From Sphingomonas sp. Leaf34 (GTDB taxonomy: Bacteria; Pseudomonadota; Alphaproteobacteria; Sphingomonadales; Sphingomonadaceae), in contig NZ_LMLC01000005.1 of NCBI RefSeq assembly GCF_001421805.1, positions 588,389-652,388 on the forward strand: DNA of 64,000 nucleotides, written 5' to 3'. Within the stretch, counting starts at the first letter, position 1, and every line of letters starts with the position of its first letter. Under the pieces are notes generated by a model. That model did not search any database. It was given only the letters and a program-made list of their open reading frames with translations, and was not told the DNA's origin. Below, piece by piece: positions 7,800 through 15,914 of this stretch. The position numbers and the translations under genes were made by a program.

Positions 7800-8357
7800 A
7801 TGAATAAATCCGCCGTTATTCTCCGCGCCGATCAGCAGATCCCGGCTCGTTTCACGACGGCCGAGTTCCTGCGCATGGGTGAGTCCGGCGCGTTCGACGA
7901 TATGAAGGTCGAACTGGTCGAGGGGGAACTCGTACGGATGAATCCGCCGATGTCCGCACATGCCGCGCGCCAGGCCAAGATCGCGATCCGCTTGTCGCGT
8001 CTATTCGCCGAATCGCGGATCATGGGCGAAGTCGGCGTCGATCTCGGTAACGATACGGTAGTGGGTTGCGATGTCGCCGTCCTACGCGAACCGGTCGCCA
8101 AAAATCGCCTGCTGGTCGCCGCGGATGTCCTGCTCGTGATCGAAGTGCCCGAAACGTCGGCTGCCCGCGATACTACGTTCAAGCGCTTCGCCTATGCCAG
8201 TGGCGACATTCCGCATTACTGGGTCGTCGACGGCACCCGCGCCGTCGTCCATGTCTACGCCGCACCGGTCGAGGGCGACTACACGCGGTTCCGCTCGTTT
8301 GGCTTCGGCGAGCCGTTCGCCGTTCCCGGAACCGACGGCACGATCACGATAGACTGA
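7800..8357 (+). CDS. Uma2 family endonuclease-like protein (DUF820)
   Basis: The 185-residue protein has the PD-(D/E)XK-like Uma2 core: FDDMKVELVEGELVRM at the front, GCDVAVLREP in the middle, and LLVIEVPETSAARDTTFKRF followed by IPHYWVVD. The family is abundant in cyanobacteria and scattered in alphaproteobacteria; its substrates are largely unknown. It has no paired antitoxin or methylase here. The ribosome site is weak. It follows the sigma operon by 39 bases and may be transcribed with it. Confidence 0.9.
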   Translation: MNKSAVILRADQQIPARFTTAEFLRMGESGAFDDMKVELVEGELVRMNPPMSAHAARQAKIAIRLSRLFAESRIMGEVGVDLGNDTVVGCDVAVLREPVAKNRLLVAADVLLVIEVPETSAARDTTFKRFAYASGDIPHYWVVDGTRAVVHVYAAPVEGDYTRFRSFGFGEPFAVPGTDGTITID

Positions 8358-8393
8358 GGCGGGAGCTCGACGCGCCAGACCGACGCGGGCCGG

Positions 8394-9668
8394 TCACGCC
8401 GCCTTACGCAGATCCAGCCGGCTCCAAATCTCGACCAGCGCATCGGTCAGTTCGCGCATCATCGCCTCGGTATGCGCAGGCCCCGGCGTGAACCGCAGTC
8501 GCTCGGTCCCACGCGGCACGGTCGGATAGTTGATCGGCTGCACGTACACGCCGTATTCGGCGAGCAGCACGTCACTGATCTTCTTCGCCTTGACCGGATC
8601 GCCGACCATCAAGGGCACGATATGCGTGTCGCCGATCATCACCGGCAGCCCGGCGTCTTTCAGCATCGCCTTGAGCATCGCCGCCGCGGCCTGCTGGCCG
8701 TCGCGCTCCACGCTCGACGCCTTCAGATGCCGCACGCTGGCAAGCACGCCCGCGACCAGCACCGGCGACAGCGACGTCGTGAAGATGAACCCCGGCGCAT
8801 AGCTGCGAATCACATCGACGATCGTGCGATCGGCGGCAATATAGCCCCCCATCACGCCGAACGCCTTGCCGAGCGTCCCCTCGAGGATCGTGATCCGGTG
8901 CGCGACGTCGTCCCGCTCCGAAATGCCGCCGCCCCGCGCGCCGTACATCCCGACCGCATGGACTTCATCGCAATAGGTCAGCGCGTTGTAGCGGTCGGCG
9001 AGATCGCACACCGCGGCGATCGGCGCGATATCCCCCTCCATCGAATACACGCTCTCGAACGCGATCAGTTTCGGCACCGCCGGGTCTTCTGCGGCAAGCA
9101 GCTCTTCGAGATGCGCGAGATCGTTGTGGCGGAACACGCGCTTCTCGCAGCCCGAATTGCGGATCCCGGCGATCATCGATGCGTGGTTCAGCTCGTCCGA
9201 AAAGATGATGCAGCCCGGCAGCACCTTGGCGAGCGTCGCCAGCGTCGCCTCGTTCGAGACATAGCCGCTGGTGAACAGCAACGCGGCTTCCTTGCCGTGC
9301 AGGTCGGCGAGCTCGCCCTCCAGATCGACATGGTAGTGCGTATTGCCGCCGATGTTGCGCGTGCCGCCCGAGCCCGCGCCGACGTCGTGCAGCGCCTCTT
9401 CCATCGCCGCGATCACCTTCGGGTGTTGGCCCATCGCGAGATAGTCGTTCGAGCACCACACGGTGATCGGCTTCGGTCCGTTATGCCCCGCGAAGCAGCG
9501 CGCGTTGGGGAACGCGCCCTTGTTGCGGAGGATGTCGATGAACACGCGGTAGCGCCCCTCGGCATGCAATCGGTCGATCGCCTGCGTAAACACGCGCGAA
9601 TAATCGACTCGTGGACCGCTGATGCCGTCCGTCGCCGTTTTGCCGTCGATACTCATAGGCTTGGGCAC
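8394..9668 (-). CDS. hemA: 5-aminolevulinate synthase
   Basis: This PLP enzyme condenses glycine with succinyl-CoA to form 5-aminolevulinate, the first step of the alphaproteobacterial C4 haem route. It has the family entry VFTQAIDRLHAEGRYRVF, the glycine-rich loop GAGSGGTRNIGGN, CDEVHAVGMYG and the PLP lysine K268 in EGTLGKAFGVMGGY. The GTG at 9668 has GAGG four bases ahead; an ATG at 9656 is an alternative that removes four residues. The C-terminal half contains no frameshift and the length (424) is normal. Confidence 0.97.
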   Translation of the reverse strand: MPKPMSIDGKTATDGISGPRVDYSRVFTQAIDRLHAEGRYRVFIDILRNKGAFPNARCFAGHNGPKPITVWCSNDYLAMGQHPKVIAAMEEALHDVGAGSGGTRNIGGNTHYHVDLEGELADLHGKEAALLFTSGYVSNEATLATLAKVLPGCIIFSDELNHASMIAGIRNSGCEKRVFRHNDLAHLEELLAAEDPAVPKLIAFESVYSMEGDIAPIAAVCDLADRYNALTYCDEVHAVGMYGARGGGISERDDVAHRITILEGTLGKAFGVMGGYIAADRTIVDVIRSYAPGFIFTTSLSPVLVAGVLASVRHLKASSVERDGQQAAAAMLKAMLKDAGLPVMIGDTHIVPLMVGDPVKAKKISDVLLAEYGVYVQPINYPTVPRGTERLRFTPGPAHTEAMMRELTDALVEIWSRLDLRKAA

Positions 9669-9792
9669 TACGCCTCACTTTCACTCAGTTCCAGCGCAAT
9701 ACCGCTCTTACGGTGATCGCTTTCCTCATCCTGGACGCACATTGCCACGATGCGCCCGCGAAGCAAGGTGCCACATTGTCCCAGGCCGACGC

Positions 9793-10581
9793 CTAAAGCT
9801 GCTCGATCCTGCCAAATCCCCGCGCCGTCAGCGCCGGTCCGAGCCTGCGCTCCTCGTCGCCCAACCGCGTGAAGACAGCGATGCCCTCGCCCGCGCCCGA
9901 CCACGTTTCGTCCTGCATCAGGTGAACGATCCGCCGCGCGATCCCGGGACCGCCGTCGACGAACCGGACGCCGGGCGCCGCCGCCGCAAGCTCGGCTTCG
10001 ACCAGCGGGAAATGCGTACACGCGTTGACGATGACATCGATCGCCGCCCCGCCGGTCTGCGAGAACAAACCATCGAGCACCGCGACATAGCGCTCCGGCG
10101 CCACCGCCCGCCCGTGCAGCTTGGCCTCCGCCATCTCGACCAACGCCGCCGACCCGTAGCGTACCACCGTGCAATCGCGGGCGAACCTCGCCGCGAGATC
10201 GTCGACATAGGCCTGCCGCACCGTCGCCTCGGTCCCCAGCACGCCGATCGTCCGCGTGACCGACAGCGCGGCGGCGGGCTTGATCGCCGGCACCGTCCCC
10301 ACCACCGGCAGGTCGAGCGCCGCGCGCACCACGGCCAGCGCGATCGTCGACGCGGTGTTGCACGCGATCACGATCAACCGCGGCCGGTACCGCTCCGCCA
10401 AGCGCCCCAGCAGTACGGGCACGCGCGCCGCGATCTCCGCCTCGCTTTTGGTGCCGTAGGGAAACCCGGCCGAGTCGGCGGCATAGACGAACGGTGCGTC
10501 GGGGAGCGCCGCGCGAGCCGGGCCGACGATCGAGAGCCCGCCGACGCCGGAATCGAAGAAAAGGATGGGGCGTTGGTCCAT
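9793..10581 (-). CDS. murI: Glutamate racemase
   Basis: The enzyme makes D-glutamate for peptidoglycan. Both catalytic cysteines are present: C74 in VIACNTAST and C188 in VNACTHFPLV, with the D10-S11 entry motif FFDSGVGGLS. At 262 residues it is of usual size. It is read toward hemA, ends about 125 bases downstream of the hemA start, and is divergent from plsY. A perfect palindrome (10652-10677) lies in the shared upstream region. Confidence 0.95.
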   Translation of the reverse strand: MDQRPILFFDSGVGGLSIVGPARAALPDAPFVYAADSAGFPYGTKSEAEIAARVPVLLGRLAERYRPRLIVIACNTASTIALAVVRAALDLPVVGTVPAIKPAAALSVTRTIGVLGTEATVRQAYVDDLAARFARDCTVVRYGSAALVEMAEAKLHGRAVAPERYVAVLDGLFSQTGGAAIDVIVNACTHFPLVEAELAAAAPGVRFVDGGPGIARRIVHLMQDETWSGAGEGIAVFTRLGDEERRLGPALTARGFGRIEQL

Positions 10582-10651
10582 TCCCGGTCCTTAGAACGGA
10601 TCAGTTCGCGCAAACTAGGCCGGATTACCCCGATGCGCGCCAGAGCCTGAC

Positions 10652-10677
10652 GATCCTCCCCCGCCAGGGGGAGGATC
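10652..10677. repeat. CCTCCCCC palindrome, family E
   Basis: A perfect 11-base inverted repeat, GATCCTCCCCC and its complement, with a GCCA loop, in the gap between divergent murI and plsY. Related CCTCCCCC sequences occur at 12480-12505, 14654-14785 and 36591-36640. Confidence 0.8.
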
Positions 10678-10780
10678 GAGATCGGTCGACGACCGCTCAT
10701 TCTTGAGCACGCCGTCGATCACCGCGCCATTTGCCGTCCGCGCCGCGTCGTTTATAAGCCGTCCGGAACGGGGGACATAG

Positions 10781-11395
10781 TTGCAGACGGAAATTCTCTG
10801 GGTCGCGCCCACGCTATCGCTCGTGCTGAGCTATCTGCTCGGCTCGATCCCGTTCGGCGTCATCCTGACGCGGGCGGGCGGTGCGGGCGATCTGCGGACG
10901 ATCGGCTCGGGCAACATCGGCGCCACCAACGTCCTGCGCACCGGGCGCAAAGGCCTCGCCGCCGCCACGCTGCTGCTCGACATGGCCAAGGGCGCGGTCG
11001 CCGTGCTGCTGGTCGCGCACCTGTTCCCCGGCAACACACCCCTGGCAGCCGCCGGAGCGTTCATCGGCCATTGCTACCCGATCTGGCTCGGGTTCAAGGG
11101 CGGCAAGGGCGTCGCCACGCTGATGGGGATCGTCGTCGCGCTCCACTGGCCGCTCGGGCTGGTCTATGCGGTCGTCTGGCTGGGATTGCTCGCGGCGCTG
11201 CGCATCTCCTCGGTCGCGGGCATCGCCGCCGCGCTGAGTGCGCCGTTCGCCGCCGCGCTGTTCGGCCGGTTCGACCTCGTCCTGCTGCTACTCGCGCTCG
11301 CGCTCATCGTGTTGTGGAAACACCGCGAAAACGTCGAACGGCTGTTCTCGGGGACCGAACCGCGCATCGGCTCCAGCCGGAAAAAGAGTGACTGA
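10781..11395 (+). CDS. plsY: Glycerol-3-phosphate acyltransferase PlsY
   Basis: This inner-membrane enzyme transfers the acyl group of acyl-phosphate to glycerol-3-phosphate, the first step of phospholipid synthesis. The 204 residues hold about five membrane helices and the three PlsY signatures: SYLLGSIPFGVIL, GSGNIGATNVLRTGRKG and FKGGKGVAT. The start is a TTG at 10781 with GGGGA five to six bases upstream; no ATG fits the family start. Its last codons overlap dprA by eight bases. Confidence 0.95.
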   Translation: MQTEILWVAPTLSLVLSYLLGSIPFGVILTRAGGAGDLRTIGSGNIGATNVLRTGRKGLAAATLLLDMAKGAVAVLLVAHLFPGNTPLAAAGAFIGHCYPIWLGFKGGKGVATLMGIVVALHWPLGLVYAVVWLGLLAALRISSVAGIAAALSAPFAAALFGRFDLVLLLLALALIVLWKHRENVERLFSGTEPRIGSSRKKSD

Positions 11396-12479
11396 CCCGA
11401 TCGTCTCACGACTTCGGCTTATCCGCACGACCGGGATCGGACCGGTCACCTATCGCCAGCTCATCGCCCGCTTCGGCAGCGCGGACGCCGCGATCGACGC
11501 GCTCCCGATGCTCGCCGCGCGCGGCGGCGGCCGCAGCCCGCGCGTTGCCGACGCGGCCCTGGCGGAACGCGAGATCGCCGCCACCGCAAAGCTCGGCGCG
11601 CGCTATCTCTTCCTCGACGACCCGGACTATCCGCGGCTGCTCGCGGAGATCGAGTCCGCGCCCCCAGCGCTGATCCTGCGGGGCGACATCGCGCACGCGG
11701 CCCGCCCCTGCATCGCGATGGTCGGCGCACGCAATGCGTCGGCCGCCGCCTGCCGCTTCGCGCGCCAGCTCGCGCTGCAGCTCGCCGAGGAGGGTACGAC
11801 GATCGTCTCCGGCCTCGCGCGCGGCATCGACACCGCCGCGCATATCGGCGCGCTCGGCGCGGGGTCGCGCGGCGCCACGATCGGCGTCATCGCCAGCGGG
11901 ATCGACATCGCCTACCCGCCCGACAACACCGCGCTGCAGGAGCGCATCGCCACCGACGGCCTGCTGCTCGCCGAACAGCCGCCCGGCACCGAGCCCAAGG
12001 CGCGCAACTTTCCCTCGCGCAACCGCATTATCGCCGGGCTCGCGATCGGCACGGTCGTGGTCGAGGCCATCCCCAAGTCGGGCTCGCTGATCACCGCACG
12101 CCTCGCCAACGAATCGGGTCGCGACGTAATGGCCGTCCCCGGCAGCCCGCTCGATCCGCGCGCGCAGGGCTGCAATTTGCTGATCCGCGAGGGCGCAACG
12201 CTGGTGCAATCGGCGGCCGACATCCTCGAACAGATCCGCCCGTTCGATCCGCGCGCGGTCCGCTCGCCGATCGACGCCTATGCCGCCGATCCGGCCGCAG
12301 ACGCCACCGACACCGATCGTCGCCGGATCGTAGACCTGCTGGGCCCGGTCCCCGTCGCGATCGACGAACTCATCCGCCAGTCGCGCCTCGGCCCGGCGGT
12401 CGTCCACACGGTGTTGCTCGAGTTGGAACTGGGCGGCCGCCTCGAACGCCACGCCGGCGGCCGCGCCAGCCTGATTTAA
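11388..12479 (+). CDS. dprA: DNA-processing protein DprA
   Basis: DprA protects incoming single-stranded DNA and loads RecA during natural transformation. The 363-residue protein has an N-terminal helix-hairpin-helix-like part, the Rossmann-like core (MVGARNASAAACRFARQLA, IVSGLARGIDTAAH, ARNFPSRNRIIAG, KSGSLITARLA) and a C-terminal winged-helix domain from about residue 305 (IDELIRQSRLGPAVVHTVL). The start is GTG at 11388 and overlaps plsY. It converges on thiC, with only about 40 bases between stops. Confidence 0.96.
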   Translation: MTDPIVSRLRLIRTTGIGPVTYRQLIARFGSADAAIDALPMLAARGGGRSPRVADAALAEREIAATAKLGARYLFLDDPDYPRLLAEIESAPPALILRGDIAHAARPCIAMVGARNASAAACRFARQLALQLAEEGTTIVSGLARGIDTAAHIGALGAGSRGATIGVIASGIDIAYPPDNTALQERIATDGLLLAEQPPGTEPKARNFPSRNRIIAGLAIGTVVVEAIPKSGSLITARLANESGRDVMAVPGSPLDPRAQGCNLLIREGATLVQSAADILEQIRPFDPRAVRSPIDAYAADPAADATDTDRRRIVDLLGPVPVAIDELIRQSRLGPAVVHTVLLELELGGRLERHAGGRASLI

Positions 12480-12519
12480 CGATCCTCCCCCTCGCGTGGG
12501 AGGCCAACAAGGTCGGTGA

Positions 12520-14436
12520 TCACTCCGCCGGCAGATAGATCTCGCTTCCTTTCGCCCGGAACTTCTCGCTCATGTCGGCCATCCCCCTCTCGGCGTCGGC
12601 GTGGGTGCCGGTCGCGAAGATTGCCCGGCCGACATCGGCCGCATCGATGTCCGCCGCGAGGAACGTGTCCGCGGGTGCATTCTGCGTGGCGGCAAAGTCG
12701 CGGACCTCCTGCGTGATCTTCATCGAGCAGAATTTGGGCCCGCACATCGAGCAGAAATGCGCGGTCTTGGCGCCTTCTGCGGGGAGCGTCTGGTCGTGGT
12801 AGGATTCCGCCGTATCGGGGTCCAGCGAGAGGTTGAACTGGTCGCGCCAGCGGAATTCGAAGCGGGCGCGGCTCAGCGCGTCGTCGCGCATCTGGGCGGC
12901 GGGGTGGCCCTTTGCCAGGTCGGCGGCGTGGGCGGCTAGCTTGTAGGTCACGACGCCGACTTTCACGTCGTCGCGGTCGGGCAAGCCGAGATGCTCCTTG
13001 GGCGTGACGTAGCAGAGCATCGCGGTGCCGTACCAGCCGATCATCGCGGCGCCGATGCCGCTCGTGATGTGGTCGTAGCCGGGGGCGATGTCCGTCGTCA
13101 GTGGCCCTAGGGTGTAGAAGGGGGCTTCGCCGCAGACTTCGAGTTGCTTGTCCATGTTCTCCTTGATCTTGTGCATCGGGACATGGCCGGGGCCTTCGAT
13201 CATGACCTGGACGTCGCTCTTCCACGCGCGGTGGGTGAGTTCGCCGAGTGTGTAGAGTTCGCTGAACTGCGCTTCGTCGTTGGCGTCGGCGATCGAACCG
13301 GGGCGCAGGCCGTCGCCCAAGGAGTAGGCGATGTCGTACGCCTTCATGATCTCGGTGATCTCGTCGAAGCGCTCGTAGAGGAAGCTCTCCTTGTGGTGGC
13401 TGAGGCACCATTTCGCCATGATCGAGCCGCCGCGGCTGACGATGCCGGTGACGCGCTTGGCGGTCATCGGGATATAGGCGAGGCGGACGCCGGCGTGGAT
13501 CGTGAAGTAATCGACGCCTTGTTCCGCCTGCTCGATGAGCGTGTCGCGGAAGATCTCCCAGGTGAGGTCCTCGGCGACGCCGCCGACCTTCTCGAGCGCC
13601 TGGTAGATGGGCACGGTGCCGATCGGGACGGGCGAGTTGCGCAGGATCCATTCGCGCGTGTCGTGGATGTTGCGGCCGGTGCTGAGGTCCATCACCGTGT
13701 CGGCGCCCCAGCGGATCGACCAGACGAGTTTGTCGACTTCGGCGGCGACGTTGCTGGCGACCGCCGAGTTGCCGATGTTGGCGTTGATCTTGACGAGGAA
13801 GTTGCGGCCGATCGCCATCGGTTCGGATTCGGGGTGGTTGATGTTGTTGGGGATGATCGCACGGCCGCGGGCGATCTCGTCGCGGACGAACTCGGGGGTC
13901 ACGAAGTCGGGGATGCTCGCGCCGAAGCTCTCGCCGTCTCGAACATAGTCCTTGAGCATGGTGCGGCCGAGATTCTCGCGCGTGGCGACATATTCCATTT
14001 CCGGGGTGATGATCCCCCGTCGCGCGTAGTGCATCTGGCTGACGTTCTGGCCTGGCTTCGCGCGCAGGGGCCGCTTGATGCTGCCGGGGAATTGCGGGAC
14101 CCCGCCCGAGCGGTCGGGGCCGAGCTGGCCATTGTCCTCGGGGCGGATTTCTCGGGCGTCGTAGGATTCCACGTCACCTCGGGCCTCGATCCAGCCCCGG
14201 CGGAGTTGGGGGAGGCCGGCGTTGATGTCGATCGTCGCGCGCGGATCGGTATAGGGGCCGCTGGTGTCGTAGACGCGCAAGGGAGGCTCGGCGCAGCTCG
14301 GGTCGAGGACGATCTCGCGCATCGCGACGCGGACGTCGGGGCTCGACGGGACCGCGACGTGAATTTTGCGCGAGCCGCGGATCGGGCCGGTGGTGACGCC
14401 GATGTCGGTAGTGTTGGACTGCGTAACGACGGCCAT
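12520..14436 (-). CDS. thiC: Phosphomethylpyrimidine synthase ThiC
   Basis: ThiC is a radical-SAM enzyme that turns 5-aminoimidazole ribotide into the pyrimidine moiety of thiamin. The 638-residue protein has the C-terminal cluster motif CSMCGPKFC (C562, C565, C570) for its [4Fe-4S] centre and conserved blocks such as ARRGIITPEMEYVA and GYDHITSGIGAAMIGW. The ATG at 14436 follows AGGAG by seven bases. A TPP riboswitch lies directly upstream (14489-14580). No other thi gene is next to it. Confidence 0.98.
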   Translation of the reverse strand: MAVVTQSNTTDIGVTTGPIRGSRKIHVAVPSSPDVRVAMREIVLDPSCAEPPLRVYDTSGPYTDPRATIDINAGLPQLRRGWIEARGDVESYDAREIRPEDNGQLGPDRSGGVPQFPGSIKRPLRAKPGQNVSQMHYARRGIITPEMEYVATRENLGRTMLKDYVRDGESFGASIPDFVTPEFVRDEIARGRAIIPNNINHPESEPMAIGRNFLVKINANIGNSAVASNVAAEVDKLVWSIRWGADTVMDLSTGRNIHDTREWILRNSPVPIGTVPIYQALEKVGGVAEDLTWEIFRDTLIEQAEQGVDYFTIHAGVRLAYIPMTAKRVTGIVSRGGSIMAKWCLSHHKESFLYERFDEITEIMKAYDIAYSLGDGLRPGSIADANDEAQFSELYTLGELTHRAWKSDVQVMIEGPGHVPMHKIKENMDKQLEVCGEAPFYTLGPLTTDIAPGYDHITSGIGAAMIGWYGTAMLCYVTPKEHLGLPDRDDVKVGVVTYKLAAHAADLAKGHPAAQMRDDALSRARFEFRWRDQFNLSLDPDTAESYHDQTLPAEGAKTAHFCSMCGPKFCSMKITQEVRDFAATQNAPADTFLAADIDAADVGRAIFATGTHADAERGMADMSEKFRAKGSEIYLPAE

Positions 14437-14488
14437 GCGCGTGCTCCTAAAGGTCTCGGAGCAAGGCTTGCGGTTCTGTGGCGACCGC

Positions 14489-14580
14489 TCCCTCCCTCCG
14501 CCGGTATCAACCGGATCAGGTTCAGCGGGTCGAAGGCTCCTGCCTTCCTCTCAAGCGCGGACTAGCGCTCCCCCGGGGTG
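14489..14580 (-). promoter_or_regulatory. TPP riboswitch (THI box) controlling thiC
   Basis: The minus strand shows the conserved THI-box order: GGGGAGC near the 5' end, CTTGAGAGG, then CTGAACCTGATCCGG and GATACCGGCGGAGGGA at the 3' side. It ends about 50 bases before the thiC start, leaving room for a stem that hides the AGGAG site. Thiamin pyrophosphate binding would lower thiC expression. Confidence 0.95.
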
Positions 14581-14653
14581 GCGCGAGCATAGGCTGCCCG
14601 AGGTGGCGTGCAATGGGAAATTTGGGGGCTTGGGTCGACCGGGGCTGGCTCTT

Positions 14654-14785
14654 GCAATCCTCCCCCGCCAGAGGGAGGTGGATGGCGCATGCCAAACGGA
14701 GGGCGAGGTAAGGGAAAACCTCGGTCACATGTCCTCCCCCTCCGTCGCCTTCGGCGCCACCTCCCCCTGCCGGGGGAGGATTGCG
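14654..14785. repeat. 132-base inverted-repeat element, family E
   Basis: Two 28-base arms, starting GCAATCCTCCCCCGCCAGAG and ending CTGCCGGGGGAGGATTGC, match with two mismatches and enclose about 76 bases without a gene. The sequence resembles a miniature non-autonomous element and lies upstream of the thiC riboswitch. Confidence 0.7.
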
Positions 14786-14801
14786 GTTGTGCAGACAAGG
14801 G

Positions 14802-14835
14802 AAAGGCCGCTGCCCTGTCGGGGCAGCGGCCTTTT
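14802..14835 (-). terminator. Rho-independent terminator, bidirectional
   Basis: An 11-base perfect GC stem (GGCCGCTGCCC and its complement) with a CTGTC-like loop, flanked by AAA on the left and TTTT on the right. It lies about 120 bases after the stop of the outer-membrane barrel gene on the minus strand. Confidence 0.85.
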
Positions 14836-14864
14836 CGGTGTCGTGTAGTAGTAATCGCCCCTCC

Positions 14865-14938
14865 CCGTTCGTGCCGAGCGCAGTCGAAAGACCCTTGCAC
14901 GTGGGGCTTACCCTTCGACTTCGCTCAGGGCGAACGGG
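14865..14938. repeat. Inverted repeat, family A
   Basis: Arms beginning CCGTTCGTGCCGAGCGCAG and ending TTCGCTCAGGGCGAACGG enclose about 20 bases, almost the same as the copy at 1502-1572. It sits between the barrel gene and its terminator. Confidence 0.8.
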
Positions 14939-14956
14939 GATCGAAGGTGCGCTACC

Positions 14957-15835
14957 TCAGAACCGGAAAGAAACGGTGCCGCGCAGCGAGTGCCAGCGAA
15001 AATTCTCGTCGCTGCGGCGGAAGGTGGTGCCGGTGGTGTTGGGCGCCAGCACGAACGGGTTGTTCGCCAGCAGGACCGGGCTGCCGGCGAGCGTGGTGCC
15101 CGCGGTGACCAGCACGCGGGCGTCATCGTCCTTATACTGGTGATAGGTGTATTCCATCCCGATCGAGATGTTCCGGGTCAGCTTCTGCTCGATACCGCCG
15201 CCGCCGACATAACCCCAGCGCTTGTCCGAGCCGGTCGCCGCAAACGCGTTGGCGGTGTTGGTCGTGAAGAAGAGATTGTCGATCTTGGCATAGCCGGCGC
15301 CACCGGTGGCGTAGAACAGCGTGTTGCGCGCTGCGAGGCCGGCGCGGGCGCGAACCGACCCTTCCCACTTCAACTTGCGCGCCATCGTGTAGCTGGCGGG
15401 CGTGGTCGAGAAACCGGCGACGCTGTCGGTGATGTCGGACTTGCCAAATTCGCCGACCAGGCCGACCACGAACGGGCCGCTCTGCACGTCGAAGCCGGCG
15501 CGGCCATAATAGGACCAGCCGTCATCGTCGTTGCGGCAGCCAAAATCGACAACCGCAGTGCGGGCGGAGCCGTTGCAGAAGCCCGGCGAGAAGGCGTTAG
15601 CGCCGGTTATGGTGTTGACGCTGTCGTTGAAGTTGCCGTCGCCGTTGCGATCGAACAGGATCGACGAGCCGACATCGTTCGGCTGGACGTCGTAACCGCC
15701 GGCCGCGCCGATATAGAGGCCCGAGAACGGCTTGCTGTCACGGTCGTTCGTCATGTCCTGCGCGGCGGCGGGAACGGCAAAAATGCCCGCGGTGGCGAGA
15801 CCGGCGAGCATGGTAAGCGTCGTGAAGTGTTTCAT
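14957..15835 (-). CDS. Outer-membrane beta-barrel porin-like protein
   Basis: A 292-residue protein with a signal peptide (MKHFTTLTMLAGLATAGIFA, cleavage after AAAQ) and alternating aromatic/glycine strands (SGLYIGAAGGYD, WGYVGGGGIEQK, SIGMEYTYHQYKDDD). It ends in phenylalanine (GTVSFRF), the signal for the BAM complex. This matches OmpW/Omp25-like small barrels; the ligand is unknown. ATG 15835 has GGGGA six to seven bases ahead; ATG 15841 is too close to that site. A strong hairpin with a T-run ends only 10 bases before the ribosome site, so expression probably depends on read-through from the ferritin-like genes or on attenuation. Confidence 0.88.
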   Translation of the reverse strand: MKHFTTLTMLAGLATAGIFAVPAAAQDMTNDRDSKPFSGLYIGAAGGYDVQPNDVGSSILFDRNGDGNFNDSVNTITGANAFSPGFCNGSARTAVVDFGCRNDDDGWSYYGRAGFDVQSGPFVVGLVGEFGKSDITDSVAGFSTTPASYTMARKLKWEGSVRARAGLAARNTLFYATGGAGYAKIDNLFFTTNTANAFAATGSDKRWGYVGGGGIEQKLTRNISIGMEYTYHQYKDDDARVLVTAGTTLAGSPVLLANNPFVLAPNTTGTTFRRSDENFRWHSLRGTVSFRF

Positions 15836-15845
15836 GGTCATTCCC

Positions 15846-15885
15846 CAAAACAAGGATCGCGGCGCTCCTGAATGCGCCGCGATCC
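15846..15885 (-). terminator. Strong hairpin and T-run next to the barrel gene
   Basis: A perfect 12-base stem (GGATCGCGGCGC and its complement, loop of eight bases) is followed on the minus strand by TTGTTTTGG. It terminates the upstream ferritin-like gene but directly abuts the next gene's Shine-Dalgarno sequence, so it could act as an attenuator. Confidence 0.75.
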
Positions 15886-15914
15886 GAGGTTTCTGTTTCA
15901 GTCCGTAACGGCGA

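Noticed and set aside
13144..14565. A 473-codon frame opposite thiC
   Set aside because: Shadow of thiC that would also run through the TPP riboswitch.
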